Assembly (NCBI GenBank): GCA_964466195.1
Contig: CAYXMQ010000001.1
Coordinates: 186,001 to 250,000, forward strand
From: PFJX01 sp964466195
Lineage (GTDB): Bacteria; Pseudomonadota; Gammaproteobacteria; Burkholderiales; Thiobacillaceae
Direction: 5' to 3'
DNA length: 64,000 bases
Part shown: positions 51,457-59,988 of the stretch, piece after piece
Layout: the number at the start of each line of letters is the position of its first letter
Numbering within the stretch: the first letter of the stretch is position 1
The notes under the pieces: model-generated
What the model saw: only the letters and a program-made list of their open reading frames with translations
What the model was told of the DNA's origin: nothing
Database searches by the model: none
Position numbers and translations under genes: made by a program

Positions 51457-52098
51457 TCAGAACGCCTCGTCAGCTTCACCCAACAGCGCTCGCTTCAGAC
51501 TCGCCTGGGTGGGCTGATCGCCCAGCCAGACCTTGAGCAGGCTGCGATTGAACGCGGTGCCGGGAATGTTGCCGAGCAGGCGTTGATTGAGCCAGACGCG
51601 GGTGCCGGCATGGGGCAGGTAATCCAGCTGCACGTAACTGCCTTTCGGAATCGTGCCGAGGGAGCGGATCATGCGCAGGAAATGGTCGAGCTGCAGTTGT
51701 ATCGCGGCCAGCTCGTCGGGAGTGTTGTTCAGTTTCAACCCCTCCAGCAGGAACTCCAGGTCGCGCTCGGCGGAGGCATCGCGCAGCAGCGTGATGCGCA
51801 CGCGGCGCGGCAGATCGTTGTTGAGCACGGCCCGCGTGTCGGATGCGCGCTGCGGCAGATACAGCGCGATCACATAGACATCCAGAAACAAAAAATTGCG
51901 CAAACCCGCACCGTTGAGCAGCAGATCGACGCCGTCCAGGCGGGCGCTGGGTTCCTGCTGCAAGGCGGCCAGCGTCTTGCCGGCCCGTGCGTCGGCCGGC
52001 GCACTGCCGAACGCCAGGCACAGGCCGGCGATCAAGCCGATGCGCGCCGCAATGGCTTGGCGGCTCGTTGCGGCGCTCGGCGCAAATTTGTTCCGCAT
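51457..52098 (-). CDS. Chalcone isomerase-like family protein
   Basis: A 213-residue protein with an N-terminal export/anchor helix (AIAARIGLIAGLCLAFGSAPADA) and a chalcone_isomerase-like domain: GVDLLLNGAGLRNFLFLDVYVIALYLP, LRDASAERDLEFLLEGLKLNN, IPKGSYVQLDYLPHAGTRVWLN, LLKVWLGDQPTQASLKRALLG. Bacterial members are periplasmic and of unknown function. ATG 52098 overlaps the stop of the 51-residue gene upstream (TGATG), so translation is probably coupled. A 17-bp palindrome surrounds its stop codon (51450-51466). Confidence 0.83.
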   Translation of the reverse strand: MRNKFAPSAATSRQAIAARIGLIAGLCLAFGSAPADARAGKTLAALQQEPSARLDGVDLLLNGAGLRNFLFLDVYVIALYLPQRASDTRAVLNNDLPRRVRITLLRDASAERDLEFLLEGLKLNNTPDELAAIQLQLDHFLRMIRSLGTIPKGSYVQLDYLPHAGTRVWLNQRLLGNIPGTAFNRSLLKVWLGDQPTQASLKRALLGEADEAF

Positions 52099-52253
52099 CA
52101 AAAGATGCGGCTCAACCAATCCCCCAGGCAGGGTTCGGAGGCGCATTCGGAACAGCCGAAATAGTCGTCTTCATTGGCGTCGCGTTGAAACGCATCGTCC
52201 GCTTCGTCGTCTTCGGACGGCTCGCGATATTCGGTTTCCCATTGCAAGGACAT
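52098..52253 (-). CDS. Small acidic protein with CxxC motif, upstream of the chalcone isomerase-like gene
   Basis: A 51-residue reading frame from ATG 52253 to TGA 52098-52100. It is strongly acidic in its first 30 residues (EPSEDDEADD, DANEDD) and ends with a cysteine cluster, GCSECASEPCLGDWLSRIF, with a CxxC and a third Cys that could bind a metal. The stop overlaps the next ATG by one base, typical of real coupled genes. I do not know a family for it; the length and coupling are the main evidence. Confidence 0.65.
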   Translation of the reverse strand: MSLQWETEYREPSEDDEADDAFQRDANEDDYFGCSECASEPCLGDWLSRIF

Positions 52254-52419
52254 GGCAGGTTCCCGTTGTTGATCAGACGCACATGATCCTCAATGCATGT
52301 GAATTTTCGATGACAAGACAGCCTGGCGGGTGAGCGGCGGGGGTCGATGCGCCATTGCCGGGGTTGTTGAGGAATAATCCCGCCCCTACCTATGTCCTAG
52401 CGTTTTTGTCGGAGCCGCC

Positions 52420-53496
52420 ATGCCCATCGTCGCCCACAATGATTTGCCTACCTTGCAGCGCCTGCGCGCCGACGGCACCACCATCGTGCTGCCGGCCGAG
52501 CGGGCGGCCAACCAGGACATCCGTGAACTGCATATCGGCCTGTTGAACATGATGCCGGACGCCGCGCTGGAGGCGACCGAGCGGCAGTTTTTCCGGCTGG
52601 TCGGCGAGAGCAATCCGATTGCCCAGTTCTATGTGCATCCGTTCACGCTGGCTGCGATTCCGCGCGGCGACAAGGCGGCGGCCCATATCGCCCGCTATTA
52701 CGAGTCGTTCGAGACGATCCGCGCCGAAGGGCTGGATGCGTTGATCATCACCGGCGCCAATGTCAGCGGCGAAGACCTGTCGCAAGAACCGTTCTGGACG
52801 CCGCTGGGCGAGGTCATCGAATGGGCTTGGCAGAATGTCACCACGACCTTGCTGTCTTGCCTGGCGACCCACGCGGTCATGCATTTCCGCTACGCGCAGC
52901 CGCGCGTGAAGCAGCCGGCCAAGCGCTGGGGCGTGTTTTCGCATCGGGTGCTGGATAAGCGGCATCCGCTGGTGGCGGATGTGAATACCCGCTTCGATGT
53001 ACCGCATTCGCGCTGGAACGACGTTTCGCGTGCGCAGTTCGAGGCGGCCGGCTTGCGCGTGCTGGTCGAGAGCGAGGAAGTCGGCGTGCATCTGGCGACC
53101 AGCCACGACGGTTTGCGCATGGTGTTCTTCCAGGGCCATCCCGAGTACGACACGATTTCCCTGCTCAAGGAATACAAGCGCGACGCGCTGCTGTATGCCC
53201 AAGGCAAGCTGGCCGACTACCCGCCGTTTCCGGCGCACTATCTTGAGCAGCATGAACAGGCCATCCTGTGCGAGTGGCGCGAACGCCTGCACGTCGCCAC
53301 GGCATGCGGCGCGCCGTTGCCTGAATTCCCGGAGGCTCTGGTGGCTCAGAATGTCGACAACACTTGGCATGACACCGGCGAAGCCGTGATCGGCAACTGG
53401 ATGGGCTGCATGTACCAAGTGACTCACCGTGAGCGCAGCAAACCGTTCATGGATGGCATCGACCCGAACGACCCGCTCGGCCTCTACTCAAATTGA
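52420..53496 (+). CDS. metA: Homoserine O-succinyltransferase (MetA family)
   Basis: A 358-residue homoserine O-acyltransferase of the glutamine-amidotransferase fold. The nucleophile Cys147 sits in LLSCLATHAVMHF, with His and Glu in the FQGHPEYD motif. MetA activates homoserine with a succinyl (sometimes acetyl) group, the first step to methionine. The MetA/MetX substrate choice (acetyl vs succinyl) depends on residues I cannot assign with certainty. ATG 52420 is preceded by a long leader (52262-52419), where I looked for a known SAM riboswitch and saw no match. The C-terminus carries family blocks (NTWHDTGEAVIGNWMGCMYQVTHRERSKPFMDGIDPNDPLG). Confidence 0.92.
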   Translation: MPIVAHNDLPTLQRLRADGTTIVLPAERAANQDIRELHIGLLNMMPDAALEATERQFFRLVGESNPIAQFYVHPFTLAAIPRGDKAAAHIARYYESFETIRAEGLDALIITGANVSGEDLSQEPFWTPLGEVIEWAWQNVTTTLLSCLATHAVMHFRYAQPRVKQPAKRWGVFSHRVLDKRHPLVADVNTRFDVPHSRWNDVSRAQFEAAGLRVLVESEEVGVHLATSHDGLRMVFFQGHPEYDTISLLKEYKRDALLYAQGKLADYPPFPAHYLEQHEQAILCEWRERLHVATACGAPLPEFPEALVAQNVDNTWHDTGEAVIGNWMGCMYQVTHRERSKPFMDGIDPNDPLGLYSN

Positions 53497-53577
53497 ACTT
53501 GCGCAAAGCCGAACAAGGGTGTGGCACAATCCGCCGCTAAATTTTTCAGCGCAGTGTCATCGACGGAGGAATCGATC

Positions 53578-54351
53578 GTGGCAACAGCAGCCAAAAAGCC
53601 GGTCCAAAAATCCACAGGGAGTGGTGACAAAAAACCGACGGCCAAAGCAGCGGCGTCGGCATTGAAGCCCGCGCCGGCCGAGGCGAAAACCGCAGCCGGC
53701 AAAATGAAGCCGCCCAGCGCGGCGGTAAAAGCTGCGCCGAGTTCCGTTAAACCCAAGGCCGCCGTGCCGACCGACCCAGGCGCCAAGCCTGCCGCCCGCA
53801 AACCTGAAGCTGCCGCGCAGCCCGAGCCGAAAAAACCAAACAAGACAATGAAAACTGACGACACCAAGACTTCGACCGCCAAGCCCGCTATGGCAAAACC
53901 CGCGCCAGCAAAACCCGCCAAGGCCGGCAAGAAAATCACCGGCGTGCCGCAGAACGATGCCGAGCTGCTGGCGATGCCGGAATCGGACTACATGGGCGCT
54001 GCGCAACTCGCCTATTTCAAGGACAAGCTCACCGCGATGCGTGACGAGATACTGGAAAATGCGCGCGAAACCGGTGAACACCTGAAGGAAAACGAAGTTT
54101 TCGCAGACCCCAACGACCGCGCCACCGTGGAAGAGGAAAACCTGCTCGAACAACGCGTGCGCGATCGCGAACGCAAGCTGTTGAAAAAGATCAACACCGC
54201 TCTGGTGCGGATCGAAGCCGGCGAATACGGTTATTGCCTGGAAACCGGCGACCCGATCGGTCTGCCTCGCTTGCTGGCGCGCCCGACCGCCGAATTGTCG
54301 ATCGAGGCGCAGGAAAAGCACGAGCGCCTGGAGAAACTTTACGCAGACTGA
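53578..54351 (+). CDS. dksA: RNA polymerase-binding transcription factor DksA with long basic N-terminal extension
   Basis: A 257-residue protein from GTG 53578, behind GGAGGAATCGATC. The last 120 residues are DksA: the coiled coil (YFKDKLTAMRDEILENARETGEHL ... DPNDRATVEEENLLEQRVRDRERKLLKKINTAL), the DPxD tip residues, and the finger region (GYCLETGDPIGLPRLLARPTAELS). Only one of the four zinc cysteines remains, so it is a zinc-free DksA type. The first 135 residues are Ala/Lys/Pro-rich repeats like histone H1 tails and presumably bind nucleic acid. DksA with ppGpp retunes transcription in starvation. Confidence 0.92.
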   Translation: MATAAKKPVQKSTGSGDKKPTAKAAASALKPAPAEAKTAAGKMKPPSAAVKAAPSSVKPKAAVPTDPGAKPAARKPEAAAQPEPKKPNKTMKTDDTKTSTAKPAMAKPAPAKPAKAGKKITGVPQNDAELLAMPESDYMGAAQLAYFKDKLTAMRDEILENARETGEHLKENEVFADPNDRATVEEENLLEQRVRDRERKLLKKINTALVRIEAGEYGYCLETGDPIGLPRLLARPTAELSIEAQEKHERLEKLYAD

Positions 54352-54370
54352 GTGCAGATAGGCTTGATGA

Positions 54371-54400
54371 AATGGCCGCTGATGCGGCCATTTTTGTTTT
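54371..54400 (+). terminator. Rho-independent terminator of dksA
   Basis: AATGGCCGC-TGAT-GCGGCCATT forms an 8-9 bp stem followed by TTTTGTTTT (54371-54400), 19 bp after the dksA stop. Confidence 0.88.
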
Positions 54401-54509
54401 ATCGGTGTGGCCGCCTCGGCCAGACGAAAGGGTTCCGAGCATCAAGCGGTAAGATAAATCCGCTAGCGTGACGCTACAGTTGATCAACTCACCAGACAGG
54501 TCTAGTCGA

Positions 54510-55448
54510 ATGCAGAGTTCATGGAAGGACAACATTTATCAGCAGCGCGAGCAACTGGCGCAAATGCTGCATGAGCCGCTGGCGATTCTGGCGCAACAAT
54601 GCGCGCCCGCGTGGGGGCGGCGCGAGGCCCTGAATGAGGTGCTGCTGGATTGTTTCGAGAGTATTCCGTTCTGTACCTACCTTTACTGCGTCGATACCAA
54701 CGGCAAACAGCTTTCGGACAATGTCGGCGCAGGCGAGTTGGTTCCCGGCCATTTCGGGCGGGACCGTTCGGAGCGTCCCTACATGAACGAGGCGGTGCCG
54801 GTATGGGGCTTTCTGCTTTCCGACGCGTATATCAGCCTGGCCAAGAAACGGCCTTCATTGACGGCGCTGCAGATCGTACGCGGCGAGAACGGCCAGGCGC
54901 TGGGCTATCTGGGCGCCGATTTCGATTTGCGCAATCTGCCGGTTTCATCGGCCTTGTACGAGGAGCCTGGCCATTGGCGCCAGATCAAGGGCGATCCGGC
55001 GATACGCGGCAGCGTGTTCCTGCAAAGCCGTATCGACAGCCTGATGGACCAGAATCTGGATCAGGCGCTGGCCATTCTGGAGGAGCTGCTGACCGAGCGC
55101 GGCGTGTTCCAGTGCCAGATCCATTTTTCCAGCAGTCAGGCCACGATCTGGACCATCGACGATCCGTTCCGCTACCGCATCCTTGATCAGGACGCCTTGA
55201 GCGATGCCGATATCTGCCTGGTCTACCCATCACGCCCCTATCCGGCCAATGCGCTGATTCCCTTGCCGGATATCGCGCGCATTCTGCACAGCCTGCGTAC
55301 GCTGCGCATGGCCGACGAGAACATCTATTTGCGCATGTCGTCGATCAACCTGTTCAACGGCATGGTCAGTCTGACCTTTTCTTGCGACGGCACGCACTAC
55401 ATGCGCTACGACGAATTTCTTGGCCAGGACGGGCCGTTCTGGTTTTAG
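54510..55448 (+). CDS. PDC/Cache-like sensor domain protein
   Basis: A 312-residue soluble-looking protein without a clear signal peptide. The N-terminal half resembles a PDC/Cache sensor domain: IPFCTYLYCVDTNGKQLSDNVGAG, DRSERPYMNEAVPVWGFLLSDAYISLAKKRPSLTALQIVRGENGQALGYLGADFDL. The C-terminal half (after about residue 170) is less familiar, with a segment IHFSSSQATIWTIDDPFRYR. No kinase, GGDEF or methyl-acceptor output domain is seen. ATG 54510 (MQSSWKDNIYQQREQL). It could be a ligand-binding partner of a separate output protein. Confidence 0.65.
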   Translation: MQSSWKDNIYQQREQLAQMLHEPLAILAQQCAPAWGRREALNEVLLDCFESIPFCTYLYCVDTNGKQLSDNVGAGELVPGHFGRDRSERPYMNEAVPVWGFLLSDAYISLAKKRPSLTALQIVRGENGQALGYLGADFDLRNLPVSSALYEEPGHWRQIKGDPAIRGSVFLQSRIDSLMDQNLDQALAILEELLTERGVFQCQIHFSSSQATIWTIDDPFRYRILDQDALSDADICLVYPSRPYPANALIPLPDIARILHSLRTLRMADENIYLRMSSINLFNGMVSLTFSCDGTHYMRYDEFLGQDGPFWF

Positions 55449-55666
55449 GCGGTCTGGCGAATTCCCGGCACGTTTTTCGACGGCTGACGAATTTCCGACA
55501 GGGCTGTCGAACGGTCGGCAGCGGCGCCGATCAAGTTGTCATCAATAATTCAAATACCCTTGGTTAAATGCGGCCTCGCGGACTGCGGCAGGTTCGCTGC
55601 CGGTTGGCACGATTCCCGCTAATTGTCTCCCGTACGGTGATTGAAACTGTTCATTGGGAGATAAAC

Positions 55667-55930
55667 ATGATGCACAACGAGGTAGACAAAATGGATATCA
55701 GCCTGATTTCTGGTGATGATGGTTTGGATCGCATCACCATTAAATTGGTCAGTGAATTAGCCGGTGAATTGGGAACGTCGCTGACATTGACGCCGAGCCA
55801 GGCAAGAACGCTTGCCACTGAATTGATTACTGCGGTGAATCGCGCCGAAGTGAAGAGCAGCCTCAAGTCCAGCCCAAACCTCTGGCGCCGTGAAGGGGAG
55901 TTCCGCCCCCGTCTTGCAACGGCGCGCTGA
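55667..55930 (+). CDS. Small conserved-looking protein, unknown
   Basis: An 87-residue acidic/mixed protein starting MMHNEVDKMDISLISGDDGLDRITIKLVSELAGELGT from ATG 55667 behind TGGGAGATAAAC. It has a regular alpha/beta pattern (LTLTPSQARTLATELITAVNRAEV). No family recognised. The coding region is less GC-rich than neighbours. The 218 bp upstream hold no other gene. Confidence 0.6.
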   Translation: MMHNEVDKMDISLISGDDGLDRITIKLVSELAGELGTSLTLTPSQARTLATELITAVNRAEVKSSLKSSPNLWRREGEFRPRLATAR

Positions 55931-56111
55931 AGCGGAAAACATTGTTATATCGACGCGCCGCCCGACGTGGACTGGCGTGACGCCGGTAGGCAGCAGAATT
56001 CAGACTCCTTGAGCGTGTTAACATGCCGCGGCCGACGCAAGTCGGCCATTTTTTTGTCCGTTTTTTGCCGGTTTTCCAACCACGCATGGCCATCAACTAC
56101 AGGGGTTTTTC

Positions 56112-56486
56112 ATGGCGGTCCTAGAACTCAACGAGCAGAATTTCGAAGAAGTCATCCTTAACAACGATTTTGTCGTGATCGACTTCTGGGCGCCCTGGTG
56201 CGGCCCATGCAAGGGGTTTGCGCCGGTTTTTGAAGCCGCTGCGGAGAAGCATGAAGGCGTCACCTTCGCCAAGGTGAATACCGAGGAACAGCAGGCTTTG
56301 GCCGGCCACTTCCAGATCCGCTCGATTCCGACTTTGGTGATTTTCCGCGAGAAAGTCATCATTTACGCCCAGCCCGGCGCCCTGCCGGCCAGCGGTTTCG
56401 ATGACCTGATCGCACGCGCCAAGGAAGTCGACATGGCGCAGGTGCATGCCGAGATCGCCGCCGAAGCGGCGGGTGACAAGGGCTGA
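56112..56486 (+). CDS. Thioredoxin
   Basis: A 124-residue thioredoxin-fold protein with the redox motif WCGPC (Cys30, Cys33) in VIDFWAPWCGPCKGF and the cis-Pro in RSIPTLVIF. It has a C-terminal extension of about 15 residues (AQVHAEIAAEAAGDKG) over trxA. It reduces disulfides in the cytoplasm. ATG 56112 behind AGGGGTTTTTC. It is convergent with the glycosyltransferase gene (9 bp between stops). Confidence 0.92.
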   Translation: MAVLELNEQNFEEVILNNDFVVIDFWAPWCGPCKGFAPVFEAAAEKHEGVTFAKVNTEEQQALAGHFQIRSIPTLVIFREKVIIYAQPGALPASGFDDLIARAKEVDMAQVHAEIAAEAAGDKG

Positions 56487-56495
56487 TTCACTGCC

Positions 56496-57569
56496 TCAGC
56501 GCGCCAGCAGATGGCGTGCCGCCTGTTCGGCGCCGTCGGCGGTGATCGCCGCCTTGCGGGGCCGCTGCAGCAGTTCGGTCAGCGTGGCGGCAAGCCGGCC
56601 GGAGAACAAGGCCGCCTCGTCAAGCACGGCGGCCGTGCCGTGTTCCGCCAGCCAGGCGGCGAGATAGGGCGTTTCCGGCCAATCCGGTCGATCCAGATAG
56701 AGCACTGCCACGGCATGCGCCGTCGCCTCGACGAAGCTGCCGTAGCCCACTTTGGTAAGCAGCACATCGCTGGATGCCAGCAGATCGAGAAACGGCATGC
56801 CGGCGCGACTGAACGTGATCCTGTCGCTGCGCGTCTCGCCTGGATCGGACGGCCACTCGTCCGGCGTCAGCCAGATGACGTCCGCGATTTCCGGCAAGCG
56901 ACCCTGGCCCTGGTAGCCGATGCCGCCAAACCCCAGCAAGACCAGTTTGCAACCGGCGGGCAGCGCCAGTTGGGCGCTCAGTTCCGGCCGTCGATTGCGT
57001 CCCAATGCCGTGATCGGCGCGATGCTTCGCTTGCCCGCCAATTGCGGCATCGGCATGCAGGGCGTCGGTTGCAAGAACGCGGCCGCACTGGCGTAGGCGC
57101 TGTGGATCTGTTCGAAAACCGCTTCCATGCCGGGTCGCCCGGCCAAATAGGCGTGCGCCACGTCGGCCCAGTTCAGCGAACACATGGCGACGCTGTTGAC
57201 GCCCGCGTGCGCCGCGGCAGCCAGCGGCAGATAGGCTACGTCGGCAAAGACCTGGTCGAATGCCTGCGCGCGCAGCCAGTCGGCTTCTTGTCGCACGCGC
57301 GCAGGCCAGTCGACGTGAAACGCTTGATAGGCGGCGGCGCTGGCGGTCCGATCGACGCGCATGGCATCGTGCATGATCAGGCCGACATCGGCGCTTTGAT
57401 GCCGGTGATCGAAAGGCCCGTTGATGCGCGTTCGCAGCGCTGAGGGCGCCAGCCCCGACCAGACAGTCAGTTCCAGCTCGGGATGCAGCCTGCGTAGCGC
57501 GTTGAGTACCGGCGCCGCCTGCGCCAGATGGCCGAGCCCGTGTTGGCTGATCGCCGCCAGCAGCTTCAT
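56496..57569 (-). CDS. Glycosyltransferase of the MurG/GT-B type, unknown substrate
   Basis: A 357-residue protein with a GT-B like layout: an N-terminal Rossmann half (MKLLAAISQHGLGHLAQAAPVLNALRRLHPELELTVWSGL), a linker, and a C-terminal half with a nucleotide-sugar-like binding region (LVLLGFGGIGYQGQG; KVGYGSFVEATAHAVAVLYLDR). The G-x-G-H-x-x-R/A-like HGLGHLAQAAPVL start recalls MurG/UGT proteins. Target and donor are unknown. The ATG at 57569 overlaps the hda stop by 4 bp (57566-57569), so it is expressed with hda. Confidence 0.7.
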   Translation of the reverse strand: MKLLAAISQHGLGHLAQAAPVLNALRRLHPELELTVWSGLAPSALRTRINGPFDHRHQSADVGLIMHDAMRVDRTASAAAYQAFHVDWPARVRQEADWLRAQAFDQVFADVAYLPLAAAAHAGVNSVAMCSLNWADVAHAYLAGRPGMEAVFEQIHSAYASAAAFLQPTPCMPMPQLAGKRSIAPITALGRNRRPELSAQLALPAGCKLVLLGFGGIGYQGQGRLPEIADVIWLTPDEWPSDPGETRSDRITFSRAGMPFLDLLASSDVLLTKVGYGSFVEATAHAVAVLYLDRPDWPETPYLAAWLAEHGTAAVLDEAALFSGRLAATLTELLQRPRKAAITADGAEQAARHLLAR

Positions 57570-58246
57570 TGCGGCGGGCGCCGTTGCAGGATTTCCTTCA
57601 GCAACGGCAAGGAAACCGGGCGCTTGCGGCTGAGCGAGTAGGTATCGAGCTGATCGACCAGCGTCAGCAGATGCGGCAGGTCGCGCCGGCAGTGGGTCAA
57701 CACGTAGCGCAACACCTCATCCGGCAGGCGCAGGCCATGCGATTCGGCGCGCACCGTCAGTGCTGCACGCTTGTCGGCATCGCTCAGCGCCTGCAGGCGG
57801 AACACCAGCCCTTGCGCCAAGCGCGTGGCCAGGTCCGAGCGCAGCGCCAGCTGGGCCAATTGCGGCAGCTGAGCCGGCGGCAGCGGGCCGGTGATCAGCA
57901 CCCGGCCATTCCCCTCGCGCGCGGCGTTGATCAGGCTGAACAGGCGGATCGGATCGTCGCCGGCGAGCCGGTCGACATCATCCACGACGACGAGGCTTTG
58001 CGGCGGTTCCGGCAGCGGCGACACGGCAAATGCACCGGTGCAGCGGCACCAGGCCTGAAAAAGGTGAGTCTTGCCGGTGCCGGACTCGCCCCACAGGTAC
58101 ATCACGGGCTCCTGCATTTTTCCGGCGGCGTGTTCACGGACGGCGGCCAGCGCCTCGGCATTGGGACCGGGCAGATAGTTGTCAAAGCCGGGCTGGGTGT
58201 CTGGCCGAATGTCCAGAATCAGTTGGGTCGGAATGGGAAAACTCAT
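57566..58246 (-). CDS. hda: DnaA regulatory inactivator Hda
   Basis: A 226-residue DnaA-related AAA+ protein: N-terminal clamp-binding motif QLILDI (QL-x-L region, residues 8-13), Walker A GESGTGKTHLFQAW, Walker B VVVDDVDRL, and sensor region (GRVLITGPLPPAQLP, RSDLATRLAQGLVF). With the beta clamp Hda stimulates ATP hydrolysis by DnaA and stops over-initiation. ATG 58246 (MSFPIPTQLILDI) is preferred to a start 48 bp upstream because it matches the family N-terminus. It is divergent from nadA. Confidence 0.92.
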   Translation of the reverse strand: MSFPIPTQLILDIRPDTQPGFDNYLPGPNAEALAAVREHAAGKMQEPVMYLWGESGTGKTHLFQAWCRCTGAFAVSPLPEPPQSLVVVDDVDRLAGDDPIRLFSLINAAREGNGRVLITGPLPPAQLPQLAQLALRSDLATRLAQGLVFRLQALSDADKRAALTVRAESHGLRLPDEVLRYVLTHCRRDLPHLLTLVDQLDTYSLSRKRPVSLPLLKEILQRRPPQ

Positions 58247-58342
58247 GGCGCGCGAGTTTACCAGCGCGCGCCGCCGCATTTTGCCGCTGCCCATGTCGTT
58301 GGACGGCTTGACAGCCGCCGATCGCCGCCCCTAAATCGCGGC

Positions 58343-59431
58343 ATGACTCCCGATCCGCTGCCTGTAATTCCCCCCGCCAGTCCCGTAACCCATGTTCCGC
58401 CCGTGCTCGAAGAGGTGCTCGAAGCGGGCGAACAGGACGCCTTGTCCGCTCGCATCAAGGCGCTGCTGGTCGAGCGGGATGCGGTTCTGGTGGCGCATTA
58501 CTACACCTCGGCCGCCGTGCAGAAACTGGCCGAGGAGAGCGGCGGCTGCGTTTCGGATTCGCTCGAAATGGCGCGTTTCGGCCATGCCGCCCGGGCGCAA
58601 ACGCTGGTCGTGGCCGGCGTTCGTTTCATGGGTGAGACCGCGAAGATACTGAACCCGGAAAAACGCGTGCTGATGCCGGATCTGCGTGCCGAATGTTCGC
58701 TCGATCTGTCCTGTCCAGCGGACGCTTTCAGCCGCTTCTGCGATGCACATCCCGAGCGAGAGGTGGTGGTCTACGCCAATACCTCCGCCGCAGTGAAGGC
58801 GCGCGCCGACTGGATGGTGACCTCCAGCATCGCGGTCAAGGTCGTGGCGCACCTGGCGGCGCAAGGCAAGAAACTGATCTGGGCACCGGATCGCTTCCTG
58901 GGCGACTATGTGCAGAAAACGACCGGCGCCGACATGCTGCTGTGGCAAGGCTCGTGCGTAGTGCATGAGCGCTTCAAGGCGGAGGGTATACGCGAGTTGA
59001 AAGCGCACTATGAGGCGCAGGGCCGCGACGTCGCAGTGCTGGTGCATCCGGAATCGCCGGCCGACGTCATCGCGCTGGCCGATGTCGTCGGCTCCACCAC
59101 GCAACTGATACGCGCGGCGGCGGAACTGCCGCAGCAGACGCTGATCGTCGCGACCGACAACGGCATCTTCCACAAGATGCAACTGGCCGCGCCCGGAAAA
59201 ACCCTGCTCGAAGCGCCCACCGGCGGCATCGGCGCGACCTGCGTGTCGTGCGCGCATTGCCCTTGGATGGCCATGAACGGCTTGAAAGGCCTGTTGCACG
59301 TGCTGGAAACCGGCGCCAACGAGATCCTGATCGATCCGGCCATCGGCCGCCGCGCCGTCGTCTCGATCAACCGTATGCTGGAATTCGCCGGTCAGAGCGG
59401 GATCACGCTTGCCGGCATGAGCGGCGACTAA
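58343..59431 (+). CDS. nadA: Quinolinate synthase NadA
   Basis: A 362-residue [4Fe-4S] enzyme that condenses iminoaspartate with dihydroxyacetone phosphate to quinolinate for NAD. The three cluster cysteine regions are visible: RAECSLDLSCPAD, WQGSCVVHERF and TCVSCAHCPWMAMN. Family blocks VLVAHYYTSAAVQKLAEESGG, GVRFMGETAKILNPEKRVLMPD and EAPTGGIGATCVSCAHCPW are intact. About 30 Pro-rich residues before the core are not conserved. ATG 58343 (MTPDPLPVIPP). It lies 96 bp from hda in the divergent direction. Confidence 0.94.
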   Translation: MTPDPLPVIPPASPVTHVPPVLEEVLEAGEQDALSARIKALLVERDAVLVAHYYTSAAVQKLAEESGGCVSDSLEMARFGHAARAQTLVVAGVRFMGETAKILNPEKRVLMPDLRAECSLDLSCPADAFSRFCDAHPEREVVVYANTSAAVKARADWMVTSSIAVKVVAHLAAQGKKLIWAPDRFLGDYVQKTTGADMLLWQGSCVVHERFKAEGIRELKAHYEAQGRDVAVLVHPESPADVIALADVVGSTTQLIRAAAELPQQTLIVATDNGIFHKMQLAAPGKTLLEAPTGGIGATCVSCAHCPWMAMNGLKGLLHVLETGANEILIDPAIGRRAVVSINRMLEFAGQSGITLAGMSGD

Positions 59432-59451
59432 TAACGACAACGACCGGTCTT

Positions 59452-59467
59452 TGTGAGCAAATTCACA
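59452..59467. promoter_or_regulatory. Perfect CRP/FNR-family palindrome upstream of mscL
   Basis: TGTGAGCAAATTCACA is an exact TGTGA-N6-TCACA palindrome, the classical CRP (Vfr-type) consensus, 102-117 bp upstream of the mscL ATG and 20 bp after nadA. That distance suits an activator or repressor of the mscL promoter. Occupation by CRP is inferred from sequence. Confidence 0.6.
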
Positions 59468-59568
59468 GTCGGATAGTCCGGGTTATGGTCCTATCCACTC
59501 CGGCTTGAGGCGCAGCCTGATAAACAGCTGCGAGCGATACCCGTCTTGATCAATCAGAGGAGAACAAA

Positions 59569-59988
59569 ATGAGCTTCATGCAGGAATTCAAGGCTTTTGC
59601 GATGCGCGGCAATGTCGTCGATCTGGCCGTCGGCGTGGTGATCGGCGCAGCGTTCGGCAAGATCGTCGATTCCCTGGTCAAGGACATCATCATGCCGATG
59701 GTGGGCGCGATGATGGGCGGCGTCGATTTCAAACACTTTTATCTCAACCTCAGCAGTACGACCTACGAAAGCATGGAGCTGGCCGAAAAAGCCGGTGCGC
59801 CGCTGGTCAAATACGGCGCCTTCATCAACAGCCTGGTCGACTTCACGATCATCGCCTTCGCTATTTTTGTCGCGGTGAAAGCGATCAACACGCTCAAGCG
59901 CAAGGAAGCGGCCGCTCCGGCCGCCCCGGCGCCGACGCCGGAAGATGTCCTGCTGCTGCGTGAAATTCGTGACGCGCTGAAAAAATGA
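59569..59988 (+). CDS. mscL: Large-conductance mechanosensitive channel MscL
   Basis: A 139-residue channel with the MscL N-terminus (MSFMQEFKAFAMRGNVVDLAVGVVIGAAFGKIVDSLVKDIIMPMVGAM), the periplasmic loop, the second helix (FIIAFAIFVAVKAINTL-like) and a C-terminal helical bundle (PTPEDVLLLREIRDAL). It opens at high tension as the last-resort osmotic valve. Shine-Dalgarno AGAGGAG. Its stop overlaps the next ATG (59985-59988). Confidence 0.96.
   Translation: MSFMQEFKAFAMRGNVVDLAVGVVIGAAFGKIVDSLVKDIIMPMVGAMMGGVDFKHFYLNLSSTTYESMELAEKAGAPLVKYGAFINSLVDFTIIAFAIFVAVKAINTLKRKEAAAPAAPAPTPEDVLLLREIRDALKK

Noticed and set aside
52262..52419. SAM-sensing riboswitch upstream of metA
   Set aside because: The leader is long enough, but I could not match any known SAM or SAH riboswitch core.
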